This document shows, in pieces, positions 23,001 through 35,100 of a stretch of 64,000 bases of DNA (position 1 is its first letter; each line of letters opens with the position of its first letter). The notes beneath the pieces were generated by a model. That model was not told the DNA's origin, did no database searches, and saw nothing but the letters and a program-made list of their open reading frames with translations. Source of the stretch: Gymnorhina tibicen (Eukaryota > Chordata > Aves > Passeriformes > Artamidae); the NCBI GenBank assembly GCA_013399875.1, contig VXAZ01008167.1, forward strand, positions 2,632,534 through 2,696,533, in the 5' to 3' direction. A program made the position numbers and the translations under genes.

Positions 23001-26000
23001 GACACTTAGCTACATGTCAACAAACTCATCTAAACAAACACTTTTTCCTTTTTGTTATGACTTCTCAGAGAAAGAGAAGGAGAAAGACTCAGTGTTCTGA
23101 AGAAAAGCACTGTCTGTATGTTTGGTATGGCCTTGTGACAACAATCTGGGCTGCTGTCCTTCCACTGAGCTGCCATATTCCCAAGTGGGATCCTGGGATT
23201 CCAGGTGCGGCTGCAGTCTGCTGGGGAGAGATGAAAATGCTTTTGCTTGCATTTTGAGACCAAGCCAGATGGCAGAGTGACATGTGGGTCAGGCGTGATG
23301 TGGCAGCTAACGGTGCCTTCAGCCCTTTAACCTGGCTCAGCTCCTCAGCCAGGGAGGGACTCGAGGACACGCTTAACTTTTTGCTGTTAAAAATGAAACT
23401 TCGGCTTGTCCTTAGGTGTTTTGTTAATCAGGGGTGGATTTCATCACACGTTTTGTTAAGCTATTGTCTTAGACCTTTGGATTGTTGTCAAAACATTGTC
23501 TGTAAGCTATGCAATAGAGGCCTGGTCCTTTGAAACTCTTGTGATGCTCCCTTCAAAACGACTAAAGGAAGTAATAAATGTCCAGACTTCTTTAGGACTG
23601 GGATTTTAATAATACTTCTTAAAATTTTATGTGTCTATTTTATTAAATATTTGCAAGTGTATGTAAACGTAATAATGCATGGGGCTATACAATAATGATC
23701 AAACACATGAATATTTAAGATGCTCATACTGTAGATGACAGTCCTCACGGTGATGGAATTGCAGACAATTTTTATTTCAGTACAGGCTGACTAGAGACTG
23801 GTGGTGTATTGAGGATAAATATTCACCTTACACTCCATAGAATACCCCAAACTAATGCTTTAAAGTGAGCTGTTTGCTAGATAAATCTTCTTTATCATCT
23901 GTTTGTTTTGACAGTTTTACTTCAATGCTCCATCTGTCTGTCCTCTATTACATTTACCAATGGGAAAAAAATCAATAATCTATTACTCTCCTGTAGACCC
24001 TGTTGTTGCATTAGAAGGAAAAGCATATTTGCCTGGGTATGTAAGGGGTGAGGGGGTGTGAACTTGAGATTTCAAAACTGCAAAGTGCCAGCCTAGTGCA
24101 ACTTGTGCCATGTGTGGAACCTAGAATTCACCTTTTAAGGAATGACCCAAATATCAGTGGCACTGTGAAAGTGAGAGATGACAGTGGCAATAACCTCTTG
24201 GTTTGTCTTTACCTGCAGGGCAAAGACTTTGACTTTGGTTGCTTTCTATCCCTTACTCCACTTTTATCAGCACCCTTTGCTCCCACAACCTCCGCTCTGT
24301 CCAAGCAAACCCCAAGGCTGTGGTGGGGCAGAGGCAGACGATATTCAGCTTCTGCCTTGTTCTGTCATCTCGTGACTCGGGGCATGTCAAGTGGTGTAAC
24401 TGGAAATCAGACTGGCAAAACAACTCTTCCAGTCTTTACACTTCCCCTTCCGGGCCTGCTAAACCTACTCTTTCTGACTCAGCAACAGTCAGAACTATCC
24501 TCATAACTGAGTATATAAATATACTTTTTCTGCCTCGGTTCAACACATGAGGTAGTAAGAAACAAAATGAAAAAGTTTCAGATGCTGTAAGCTTCCTGTG
24601 TACCCTTTCCTACATAATCCAAAGCACTGAGTCTGTAGATAAGAAAAAAGCCTGCTGGGATCATGGTAAAAAACATTCTGTTTATGATGCTGTTCACTAT
24701 GATACTTCAGAGAACCCTGATGGATGATGTACTTGCAAATAATGTTTACTCCCTGGAGAAAACTTTAAAAAATTTTCAACGATTACTACTCACAATGTGG
24801 TTCTTTCAGGAGCTCTGGGTATAATGAAATGGGTCTTGGTCAAAAAAAAAAGATCTGTGGTCTTTGTCTGCTCAGATGACATTAAGAATGTAAAATTGTG
24901 GAAATTTACCAGAAAAAAAGTCAGAAGTTCACTCAGCTGGAGATATCAGAGACACACTAAACTCAAAAGCTGATATCTAGCACCCCTCACTGAATAAAAA
25001 GAAATAAGAATATTCCTAATGTCAACTAACTCATTTAAGTGGATCCACACAACCCTAGCAGTTGTCTTCCACCATGCTCCATGTCTTTAACTCCTGTTGA
25101 GGTCAGTGTCTGCATTTGCTGTCTTTACTGAGATGGCCCTTAGCCTGCATCTCAGACCAGACCCACCACTGGACTTTCGCTAGCATCCTCTACTGGATTT
25201 AGGTGGAGCTGGGGTGTGCCCTCCAGAGCATGTAGAAACTTTTTGGCTGCCATGTTGCTGCTCAGCACTTTTTAATCAACATGCAAGCACTGACCAGGCA
25301 GGTGTATAGGGGGAAGGCAAACTAGACATGGCTGTAAACATGGACACATGTACAAGTTTTAGTGTTGCATGACCACAGCTATTGAGACTTGGGTGCACAC
25401 ACTAAAGCTAGGTGAGGAATAGCTACTCATTCCAATGACTACATTCCTAATGAATAAATAATATTTGGCCAGGAAATGAGAAGGAGCTTGGCTGAGTCTC
25501 AAGCCTTGTTTGGACTAGGGTTCATATTCCTACACCAATAGTTATTCAGGGAATGCAGAATAGCTCTTACAGAGGATGCTGAAACATGGTCAGCTGAGAA
25601 CAGCAAATCGACTGCTCAGGTACTCAACCAGATAACTGGGCAGCCAGGTCCAAAAATATGCTCTGGATATGGATTTGGAGCTTGATGTCCTGACCTCTCC
25701 AGGCACCTTAACAATAACCTATTGGCTTTCCTAGAGGAGCAAAAACATCTCTCTTTCTCTTTGGCATTTTGACTAGAAATCCTATCCTACCATGGAAACC
25801 TTTCTTATGAAAATTTCATCAAAATTGGCATATTGCTAAGAGAGGTCTCAATTTCAACAAAGTGGCATTTCCCAATGATAAACTATGTTTCTGGAAAATG
25901 CCCAAGTAACTCTACTGCTTGGCACCTGTTTAAGTGGCTAAATATTAGATCAAGTGATTCACATTACCATGGAGTACCATAGATTTTTTCATTATATGAT

Positions 26001-27893
26001 ACTTGGAACAAAAGCTCTCTTTTACGGTACCAAAAAGTACTTGGAGAAGGGTGAGAGCTCAGGGGTGATCTGACCATTAAACACATGAGACTCCCACTGC
26101 ATGATCAAAACCCTCATGCTTTACCCAAGATGAAGCACAGGCAACAATGCCTCCCCAAGGTGCATCTGTCCCTTTCTGCTGTCTCTCCCACATTCCCCTG
26201 ACATGTTTCTGCACACACGTTTAAGGAATTTAAACTGGTTTTAGAAAAACAATCCAGTGTGTTTCTATGAAAGTAGGCTTGGTCCACCATCCGCCACGGC
26301 TTCACAGACAGCTCTGCCCAGACAGGTGAGAAGGTCCAGCAACAGCTCAAGATCAAATGCTGGTGGGCAGAGGGGCAAAGCAGACTTGTGGGGACCTTGT
26401 TGCTGGTGGCAAACAGCAGGCCTGGGGGACAGAAGACCAAAGCTAAAACGTGTGACACTGCTCCTATCTCAAGCAGGTATTTGGTGTAAAGATCTGATAC
26501 TTGCAGGCTTGATTCAAAACTTACCAACGCCCACAGAAATCCCTTTTACTGACTTCAGGATTTCTGGTCTCTAAAGTTATTCTGTGTTCTAATTTATGCG
26601 TAAGAGCCAAACCACATAGTGTTTGCTTTTGGTAGGACAGAAATAGCAAATCCCTGAGGATATTTTCTTTTCTTTAGAGATTATGAAGCTTTCTTACTCA
26701 GATGGAAACCTCAATGGTAAAATTCATCCTAATTTTACGTATCTAATGTCTTTACATAACTAATGATCAAGCATGATTCATCCCAGCTACCTGAGACATC
26801 TGCTTTGGGATGGGATAAAAGGCACCCCAAGCAACACTGATTCTCTTGATTACCTCCCATCTGACTATTACAGATGAATCCTCTTCCAATTGTTGGAAAT
26901 AGAAAACAACAGCTCTTCAGAGGCACGTTAAAATTTGTGTCATGATGTTTGTAACAAGTTTCTTGATGACTCAGATGGCATAGCTTCGAAGGGGTGAAGC
27001 ACAGCTAGTCTGAAATACTTACTTTCTCTCTGTTTACGCACACATATACACACAGAGCCACTTTAAATACATAAATGCTGAAAGCCCATTTTCTTCCATA
27101 ATTGGTAGATTCTCCACTACAAAGACTCAACTCCTTGAGCCTGGCACCCTGTGGGGTCACTTACATGACTGCGAAGTGGATGCTCACTCCTATTGTGAGG
27201 TTTACATCTGCTTAGCACAGCTGTGAATGGCCAAATTTAGTACAGGATGGCAGAGAACTGAGTCCTTAGGAGTTTTATTCTCTTTAATTGCAGATTTTTT
27301 ATTCCCTCAGCACACAGCTTAAGCAAGGAGTTTCCAACAGGCAATCAAAACATGCACTTAACCCAGTGAAACTCTGAGGAGAAAAACATTCTCTTTGATA
27401 GCAAAACTGGTGACTAATTGACAGCAGGTCTGACAAAATCATCAGGAAATCATGAGATAAATAAATACAGGTGCATTTCCTTCCTCTTCTCTCCCATTTC
27501 AATAGATACAAATTAAATGTAAATGGTCATTAAAAAAAAATCTGTGTGACATTTAATGGCTTCAAAGGCAGTTGGAGGCTAAAGTTTTTTATTTATTCCC
27601 ACAGCATATGGAAGATAAGCAACAGCACAGCAGGATAAGGTGCCATGGAAAGAACCCCTGCCATTTCCAGCTGGTACCCTGAATCAATGTAAATTCATTG
27701 ACCTCTGTGCTATGGCCATGGATGGGACTCCTTGTGACATGAGTTCCTGTTCATTGGACCCTTCTCTTCAGGGTGGCATAGTCTGCAGTGTTAGGACATC
27801 CCAGGGAGCAAGAAATAAATGAGTGGCTCTTCCATAGTTATTCTCAGTTTCCCTGTTGGTGGGATAATTATAGTTTTAAATTGCTCTTATTAA
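20046..27893. other. unique non-coding DNA, no gene seen
   Basis: A long stretch with no supportable gene. Frames of up to 152 codons (24048-24506, +) and 137 codons (26114-26527, -) overlap competing frames and show no domain or recurring motif. A homopolymer of 13 A lies at 22233-22245. A TGACTCAGATGGCA block (AP-1-like core) lies near 26968. No LINE, SINE or LTR was recognisable, so any repeats present are too diverged to call by eye. Confidence 0.5.
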
Positions 27894-28097
27894 CTTAATG
27901 ACCTGTTCCTTGAGGAGAATACTGTGAGATTTATCCTGGTCCTGGCAAACAACAACTGTCTGGTCCAGCTCACATGCTGCAGGCTGCAGACACTTGGCCT
28001 GGACATTGAGGAAGTCCTCATACTGGTGGATTTAATGGTGAGTGAGTTTCCCATTCTCTCAGAAGTTTTCAGAACCATTCCAAAACGCAGAACTTGA
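27894..28097 (+). other. candidate exon-like open frame (weak)
   Basis: A frame open for 67 codons runs from just after TAA (27891-27893) to TGA (28095-28097). Within it, codons from about 27927 to 28034 are biased to G or C in the third position (many CTG, GTC, CAG, GAC, GAG), unlike the AT-rich surroundings. A strong donor-type sequence, ATG|GTGAGTGAG, sits at 28035-28046 with the split in phase 0. An acceptor could be the AG at 27915-27916, but its pyrimidine tract (CCTGTTCCTTGAG) is short. The peptide is leucine-rich, including the part ...LGLDIEEVLILVDLM, and matches no family I know. The antisense strand is open too, which weakens the case. It could be a real small exon, part of a decayed gene copy, or chance. 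Confidence 0.15.
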
Positions 28098-31000
28098 GTT
28101 CTTGTGGATATTTGTACCTTGTAGGCTTTTTCTGCTCAAATAGGATGAATACTGAACAACTCAACTCCTATTTTGGAATGTTACCACAGAAACCAACAGG
28201 TTTTGGGGGTATTGGTAGGACAGAGATTTTAAAAGATTTTTTTCAACGCTTTGTCACTCTGTTTAAATTTGGGCCAATAAAGTGAGTCCAGAGCAGTGTG
28301 TCTGCAGAGAGCTGTGAGGCTGAGAAGAACTTTCTGATCTTCTGTACCTAGGAAACATCATGAGAAGGTAAAAAGCATTGCAAAAGGTCATTGAAGGGAA
28401 GGCAAGGTTAGGGTTCATGTTATCTGAGTATGAATGTAGCACTTACTTTACCACACAGAGGTCAACATCTGGGTTAGTCCTCGTGTCTTGACAGATTTAC
28501 TTTTCAGATTTGACACCTATTTCCAGATGGAATGAACTGCCCTGTGGGAATTCCTTTTTCTCTCCACTGACTACAGAGAGAGTCTAAACAGTTCAGCTGC
28601 AGACATCTACAGTGAAGCTCTGACAGTAGCTGAGGCAGCATTTAATGCACCAACTGAACCAGCAGAAGCAGCAGCTTAGGGAGATGGGAACAGGATCTAA
28701 GTTAACACTATGAACACCAACCCCTTGATAAAACCATGCTGCCACATCATTTTTCACTGCAGGAACTTGATGCAGAAAAATGCACCACTCTTGCTGCTGA
28801 AATCCCACAGTAGCTCCCTGCAATGGTGTCTGGATCAATATATAAATGTAAGAAAGGCTGGAGTCTGTGAGGGTCCCAGAGTCAAGTGCAGAGTAGCTTT
28901 CTGTCCATCATTTTCTGCAAAGACTGCCAACCAGGTTAATTACTGGTTTATTTCCAGTTAGGAATTTGTAGCAGTTGAGTCATTGCTGCTAGGGTTAAGT
29001 CTCAACCCAAGGGAAGTATTTTTGGGAAGAAAATCCCTGTTAGTAACTACCGAAAAACCTCAGCCTCATAAAAATTAAATCTAATTTCTGTGGAGAAAGT
29101 AGGGTTAAACACATGTGTGGCTACTGTGGATATTCCTTTGCCACATGGCTTTCTTCAGGACTCTTGTATGTCCTGCCCTCCCAAGGCTCTCTTGGGAATG
29201 ACTGGATGCCTTTTCCTTGGAAGTCAAGGCAGAAATGTGAAAGTATGAGCATAAAATTAAAAGCTCTTCAGTCAAAGGATTAGTTCAAAGAGAGAGTGAG
29301 AGGAGTACATCCCAAACATATCAATATCAATGAGGCCTCTCTAATATGCCTTGATATGCAGTTGTACAGACCTATCAAAGGTGTTAAAGAGACAGGTAAA
29401 GTGAGAAGAAGAATCCTGAAGTTGAGTAAAGTAAAAGTCACAGATCAAACCTTATTAATGCCTGTCACTTACAACACCCACGTCAGAAGAAATTAGCACC
29501 TCTTGGCACAAATCCCACATGTACACAAAGCAAGTAATGCACAAAAGGCAAAAAAAAGGATGAATATTAAAGCAGTCGCTCAAAGGAAGGATTCATCTCC
29601 TGATCCTAACTACGCATGAAGTAAAAAATAAAATGTCTATAGAGAAATTTTATAGGCGGAAAAGCAGCTGGGTGCACCAGGGACCAGAGTCAAAGCGTGG
29701 AAGCTGTGAAGAGCAGATGAAGAACTCAGTTTGATCAAATGGGGATGATTAAATACCACTGAACTGAGAAATAATGAATACTTAGATGAGTAATGGGGCT
29801 AAACACTGATTAAAACTAAGCACCTGTTTAGAAAGAAAACCAATCATTTTAAAGTACCAAAAAAAAGAAAGGTTGAAGTCAGAGCAGTGACAAATATTGC
29901 TGTGACAGAACTACAGTACTCTGGCTGAATAGAGATAACAGAGGTAAATAACTTAAAAGTCATGAATTCAAGGGATGTGTGTGTGTTTGATTTTCCTTCT
30001 CCTTCAGTACAGGTCAAAAGGACTGGAGTTTGCAATCATGCTGATGGGAATGAAAAGACCAGAGGAGAGCTAGGGAAAAGGAGAATTGTTCTGTGTCTCA
30101 TTTACTGTGAGATGACGGAACATATAGTGATGAGCCACACAGTCATCTTTCACTGTTTTGCTGCTCTGTACAGCTGCAGTGGCAATACTATGTCTGTCAT
30201 CCATTAACTTTTGGTGTCTCTAAATGTACAATTGCCCCTTGCTGTCAGCAATGATCAAGTATCTGAAATTCTCCTAATCTCTAACAAGACTACTCCATGC
30301 ACCTCTGCTGATAACTTTGACTGGCTTTATAACCCCCACTATAAGCACAAATCAATAATTTTGTATTGAGTTTGGGGGCACAACAGCCTTTGGGAATCTG
30401 CTTTTCCAGCATGTTGTGTCTGTGTTTGCTGGCCATCCCCCTCATCAAACCCAACAGGTTCCATTTTCTCCTGGCCATGTGAGGCCAAGGATGAGAGTGT
30501 GTGTGCATGTAGATGTGTCTCTGTACAGGGAAGGCTGGCACTACAGCTTTTACTGAGGGAGGTACAGATGCTGCAACCTACTCACTCTCTCTTCTCCTCT
30601 TGGACTCCTATACTCATCAGCAGCTAGAAATACTCCAGAGACTGCACTAACCTACGCTGGCTGGGAATGGTGCCAAAGTGGCTGTTGGCTGACAGTTGCT
30701 GAAGTCTGCTTCAGCATGGCCTTTCATACCCTCTTTTCGACCCTCCTAAACCCTGGGGGATTAGTACCCCTCTGAGCCTCATTATACCACCCATCAAAGA
30801 GTCCCCACATGAGGGTAAATCTCAACTGGCCAAGGAGAGCTGGAGGTTGGGCAGCACAAAGACCTTCATTCACTCTCCAGAGGAGGCTCTTAATTTTTAG
30901 GCTTGCTGACTGCTTATATACAGTGTGAAATGCTCAAAGTGACTACTTCGTGGGATAAGGAATTAAAACAAACAAGTAAGCAGAGAAGCAATGTTAGCAC

Positions 31001-31648
31001 ATTTCTTCCCTACTATTAAAAACAGTTTTATGACCTGAAAAGGATACTCCGACTGATTTTGGCAGTGATCACTCATCTAATCTACTCTGCACATACAAGC
31101 ATCTGTCTTCTTACTTACAGCATCAGCTGTCACCATGGGACTCTGTCTTTATTTTCTTCAACAGATTTTTAGTGGGTTCTCTAGACCTAAAAATAAACAA
31201 GCTCTCCCCGGGAATATGTTTGTCTCCTCAACTCCCATGTGCAGGTTGCAGCATGATTCCTACTGGCTGTTTGGAGATTTATATTCCAGAGCTCTGCACA
31301 GACCTGCCAAGTGGCAGGATAGGAGTGGAATCCAACAGATGAAGTTGCTGGGTGTTTGCAGCAAAAGGAACACTGACTTCCACAGAAAACAAGGAGACTG
31401 ATCTTGCTTATCCTTTTGCATTTGATATTGAAATTGTCATTGTGGACGATAAGACCTTCTACAAAGGGATTCCCCTATTGGCCAGGCATCTCCATACCAG
31501 CTCTGCTGAAAAGTACAGTGAACTATAAACTGATCTGAATTACTTCAGGCTATGAGCTCTGCTTTACTATCTGAGTCCATTTGATGGACTTAGGGGATTT
31601 AATTTTTTAGTTACTGCACTTGGAGAGTTGTCTTACATGAAGAACTCT
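28098..31648. other. unique non-coding DNA, no gene seen
   Basis: No gene is supported; frames reach at most 88 codons. A short GTGTGTGTGT run lies near 29980. No dispersed repeat was recognised. Confidence 0.5.
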
Positions 31649-32150
31649 AAATCACAGAACGATAAAAAAAGTCTAGGCTGGAAGAGACCTCTAGAGATCC
31701 TAGTCCAATCTCTTGTTGAAAGCAGACTTTAGATTAGGTTATCAGGGCCTTGCCAAGTCAAGTTTTGAATATTTTCATTGAGGAAGACTCTTCTGCTTTT
31801 TTAGGCAACCTGTTCCAATGTTAATTGTTCCCACAGTGAAGCATATCGTTTATATCCAGGTGGAATTTCTCTTAAATCCAATTGTGCCCATTGCCTCCTG
31901 TCTTCTCACTGTTCATCCTTGTGAAGAAAGTACCTTCTTTTTCTTTATAACTACCATTAAGTATTGGAAGATTATGATTAGATTCCCACTAACCTCCTCT
32001 TCTCATGGCTGAACAAACCCAGTTCCTTCAGCCTTTATATATACATCAAGTTCTCCAATCTTCTTGTCATGCTGAGATTGTCTCAGATTTTTTAGCAGTT
32101 CCAAGTCTGATCTTGGCACTTACTGGTCATGTTGAGTCAGGCACAAAACA
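31649..32150 (-). mobile_element. CR1 LINE, diverged 3' portion
   Basis: Read on +, the order AATCACAGAACGATAAA, 'gtctaggctggaagagacctctagagatcctagtccaatct', 'ggcaacctgttccaatg', 'ggtggaatttctcttaaatccaattgtgcccattgcctcctgtc' and 'ggctgaacaaacccagttccttcagcc' follows the reverse complement of the CR1 3' region. That region is the C-terminal end of ORF2 plus the 3' tail, with the tail on the left. The copy is more diverged than those near 62 kb, so it is an older subfamily. The right end is a guess because similarity fades after about 32060. It is inert; ORF2 is broken. Confidence 0.75.
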
Positions 32151-35100
32151 CAACCATGCAAAAAATGACCTGTCTCCTGCTTTATATAGCCCAAGGCAGC
32201 TTTGCAGCAGTGATGTAAGAACATCTTGGGCTGTGAGTCCTGCACTCAGTCTCTGAGGCTGCCAGACTGACACAGCTCAGCTCTGCTAGGCACACACACA
32301 GACACACATGCACACATGAAGTCCCTCCCTTGAAAAGCTGGTTTAACTGATCTCTTTAGAATGCTTAGGCCATATGGTTCTGATTATTTATAAAGATAAA
32401 AGTGTGTATTTTTCTCTGTCTAAAAATAACCAGACTTAGGGAAGGAAGATGCTTTTGTGTAAATTATTTAAAAATAGGAAAGCTGCTAATCCCTGGAGAA
32501 AACCCTCGCTAGTGTTGGATGCGGTTCCAGGAAGCCCCTGAAAGGACAGGACAAGGGGCCTGTCTGCTCAACTGTGCTTCAACAATGTCCTTTTACACCC
32601 TCAGCGTGACCACCCTGACTGTTCCCTCTTGAGCTAGTGCACATTCTGCAGAACAGCTGATGAAAGGCAGCTGTAGGGCAAATATAACTCATGGCATTCT
32701 CCGTTGTGGCTTCTTTCCTCTCCCTACGCTTTGAGATTTTAACAATGTCCCTTAAACTCTCACTGAATGGGGCTCTAATCAGGCTGGAAGGCTGAAGGCT
32801 GACATCTGTCACTGCTCAAACTCATTTAATTCATGGGTTCAGGGTCTAAGCTGCTGTGGTGGAGGTTGCTGTAAACTGCCCAGCAGCCTTGGGCAAGATG
32901 AACAATGTGGATATATGTGGTGAGGAAATTCACGATTAAGATGGGAGTGTCCATCCAAGGTCAGCACTGGGTTGGATGAGCAGCCCCAGATATGGCTGAA
33001 GAACATGAACCATCCCTCTCTTCTGCTCCTCCTTCTCTGCTTTGAGGCTGATGTCATAAGCAGGGCAAAGTATGGCCTGTGGCTCCTTGAAACCATTGTG
33101 TGTCCCCTCCATCTCTGCCACCCTTGGCTGGCTGTGCTGCACCTTGCCACAAGCACAGAAGGCAGCCAGGCCATGGTTGCCTTTTCCCTGCTGGTGTGTG
33201 GCAGTTGGCTGTCCCAGAAATTGTGTCCTCCCCCTGTACCGAAGGATTTCATGAGGTTAAACACACTAACACTTCGCAAGATCTCAGATGCAAGTGTGAG
33301 CATGATGGAAAATGTGAGTGCTGTTCATTCTGGTTCAAATAAACAAGTCAACTTTGAATTTCTTCTCAGCTATGGCATCATTCCTTGTGATTTTCTCTGT
33401 CTTTTTGCTGATGCTGAGCAAAAAGACTTGTTTATAAGATTTATAGTTACATAGAGTTCTCTCTAACAAGGACTTTCTATGGCACAATTCATAACCTTCC
33501 TTCACCCCCTTTCATCCCCAGTCTCATTCTGTAGGAAAGTGTTTCTTCAGGGTGAAATTGTGAGGGGACCAGCTATTTCTGTCTCCCTGACATTTCTCAT
33601 TACAATCTTCCTCATTCCCCTAAATCGTTTGTTTCTGACTGTCAGCATTGCACAAGCTCTTTTATGACAGCGGAGGAGATCTGACATTTAGCTCAGCTTT
33701 GCATTGGTTATTTGGGTGTAACAGAGCAGTGAATGGTTTTTATTGATACTATTGTCATTTTCTGAAATTGCTCTGGGAATGTAAAAAGCCATCATTCTGC
33801 ATCCCAGTTTTTCTCCTGTGGTAAGTGCTGGCCTGTCAGACCACTGTCTCATTCTAGCTCCCTCCAGTTTCACAGAGGATCCAGACTTGGGTCCCATTCA
33901 GGGCTTCAGACCCTATAAGCTTTCATGGCTGCCACTGCTGCACTATGGCAGCACCTCTCCATTTCATCCTCCCAACACTTCCGTGAAGACGCGAAAATAC
34001 AATTGCACCAATGCTGTACATGGGGACCTGGAACATCAGTAGACCCTATAATCTGTCTGCACACTGGAAGTCTGTGGGAGGTCAAGAGCTTAGCTCAAAT
34101 TTCTCCCTTGGAAGCAAGTGGTCTCACCGCTGGATGACCTCTTCATCTTTAAAACTACCTCCTTCCAGCCCTCTGGGACCTCATCTTTTCCTTCTGTTTC
34201 TCAATCAGTGCTTTCACAGCAAAGCTTAGGCTCGGAGCCTTGCTCTGGGCTGCAGTACAGAGCATCGAACTGGCACTGGTTCAGGGACAGGACTGCCAAG
34301 GAGTGGGGTCCAAAGGCTTACAGCAGTGTGGTGGATGACAGCCAGCCCCAGCCACATGGCATCTTCTTCCTGTGCTTTGGGAGCAGGGAGACAGGATTAG
34401 TCTTTCCCACCTTGCCTTCAAGTGGCCAGCAATATGGAAATGATCTCAGTCGTGTCTCATGGGAGACCAGATTCCCTTATGCATTCTTTCAGAACTCCCT
34501 GGACCGAGGTCCAGTAGATGAACTGCTGTACCATATCATGTGCATAATATTGATTACTACGGAGCACAGAGTTTTTGAGATAAAATTCTTGGACTTTGGC
34601 TTGATCTATGATAGAAGACAGAATGAACAGTTGAATCAGGATTCCCTGCTCATTCGAAGCAGGTTGATGAAGAAACTGTTCTATTTGCCACCTTCTCTTC
34701 CTCTGAAGGATGCTGTGATTAATTACTGACAGGTAGTCAGGAAAAGAGATTTCTTCTCTGCTGAACAACAGCTACATTCTGTTTTCGTGCTGGTGACAGA
34801 ATTGGTGTTATTGTTTCAAGTTCTCACAAGATATATATTAATTAGTAGCAAGAGTGAGTTCCACAGATCCAGTGCTTATCCCTGACTCATTTCTCCAACA
34901 TAAGGACCGCCACTGGAATTTCTCCTTAGTTTAAAAAGCCCCAAACAAACCAAGCTTTCAAAACAACATGTTGCAGAGATGGCATAAGGGACAAACATTA
35001 TTTCTGTGTAGGTCTGAGAGTCGTTCTGGGGCTGAAAGAGCACCTAAAACGTAAAGATACTCTGTTAAGATGACCTCCTGACTACCTTCTTCCATCACAA

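Noticed and set aside
24048..24506. 152-codon plus frame as a possible gene
   Set aside because: Two other plus frames overlap it, there is no recognisable similarity, and start and splice context are ordinary.
27580..27610. TTTTTTATTTATTCCCACAG as the acceptor of a real exon
   Set aside because: The following sequence has no convincing coding frame, and no partner donor stands out.
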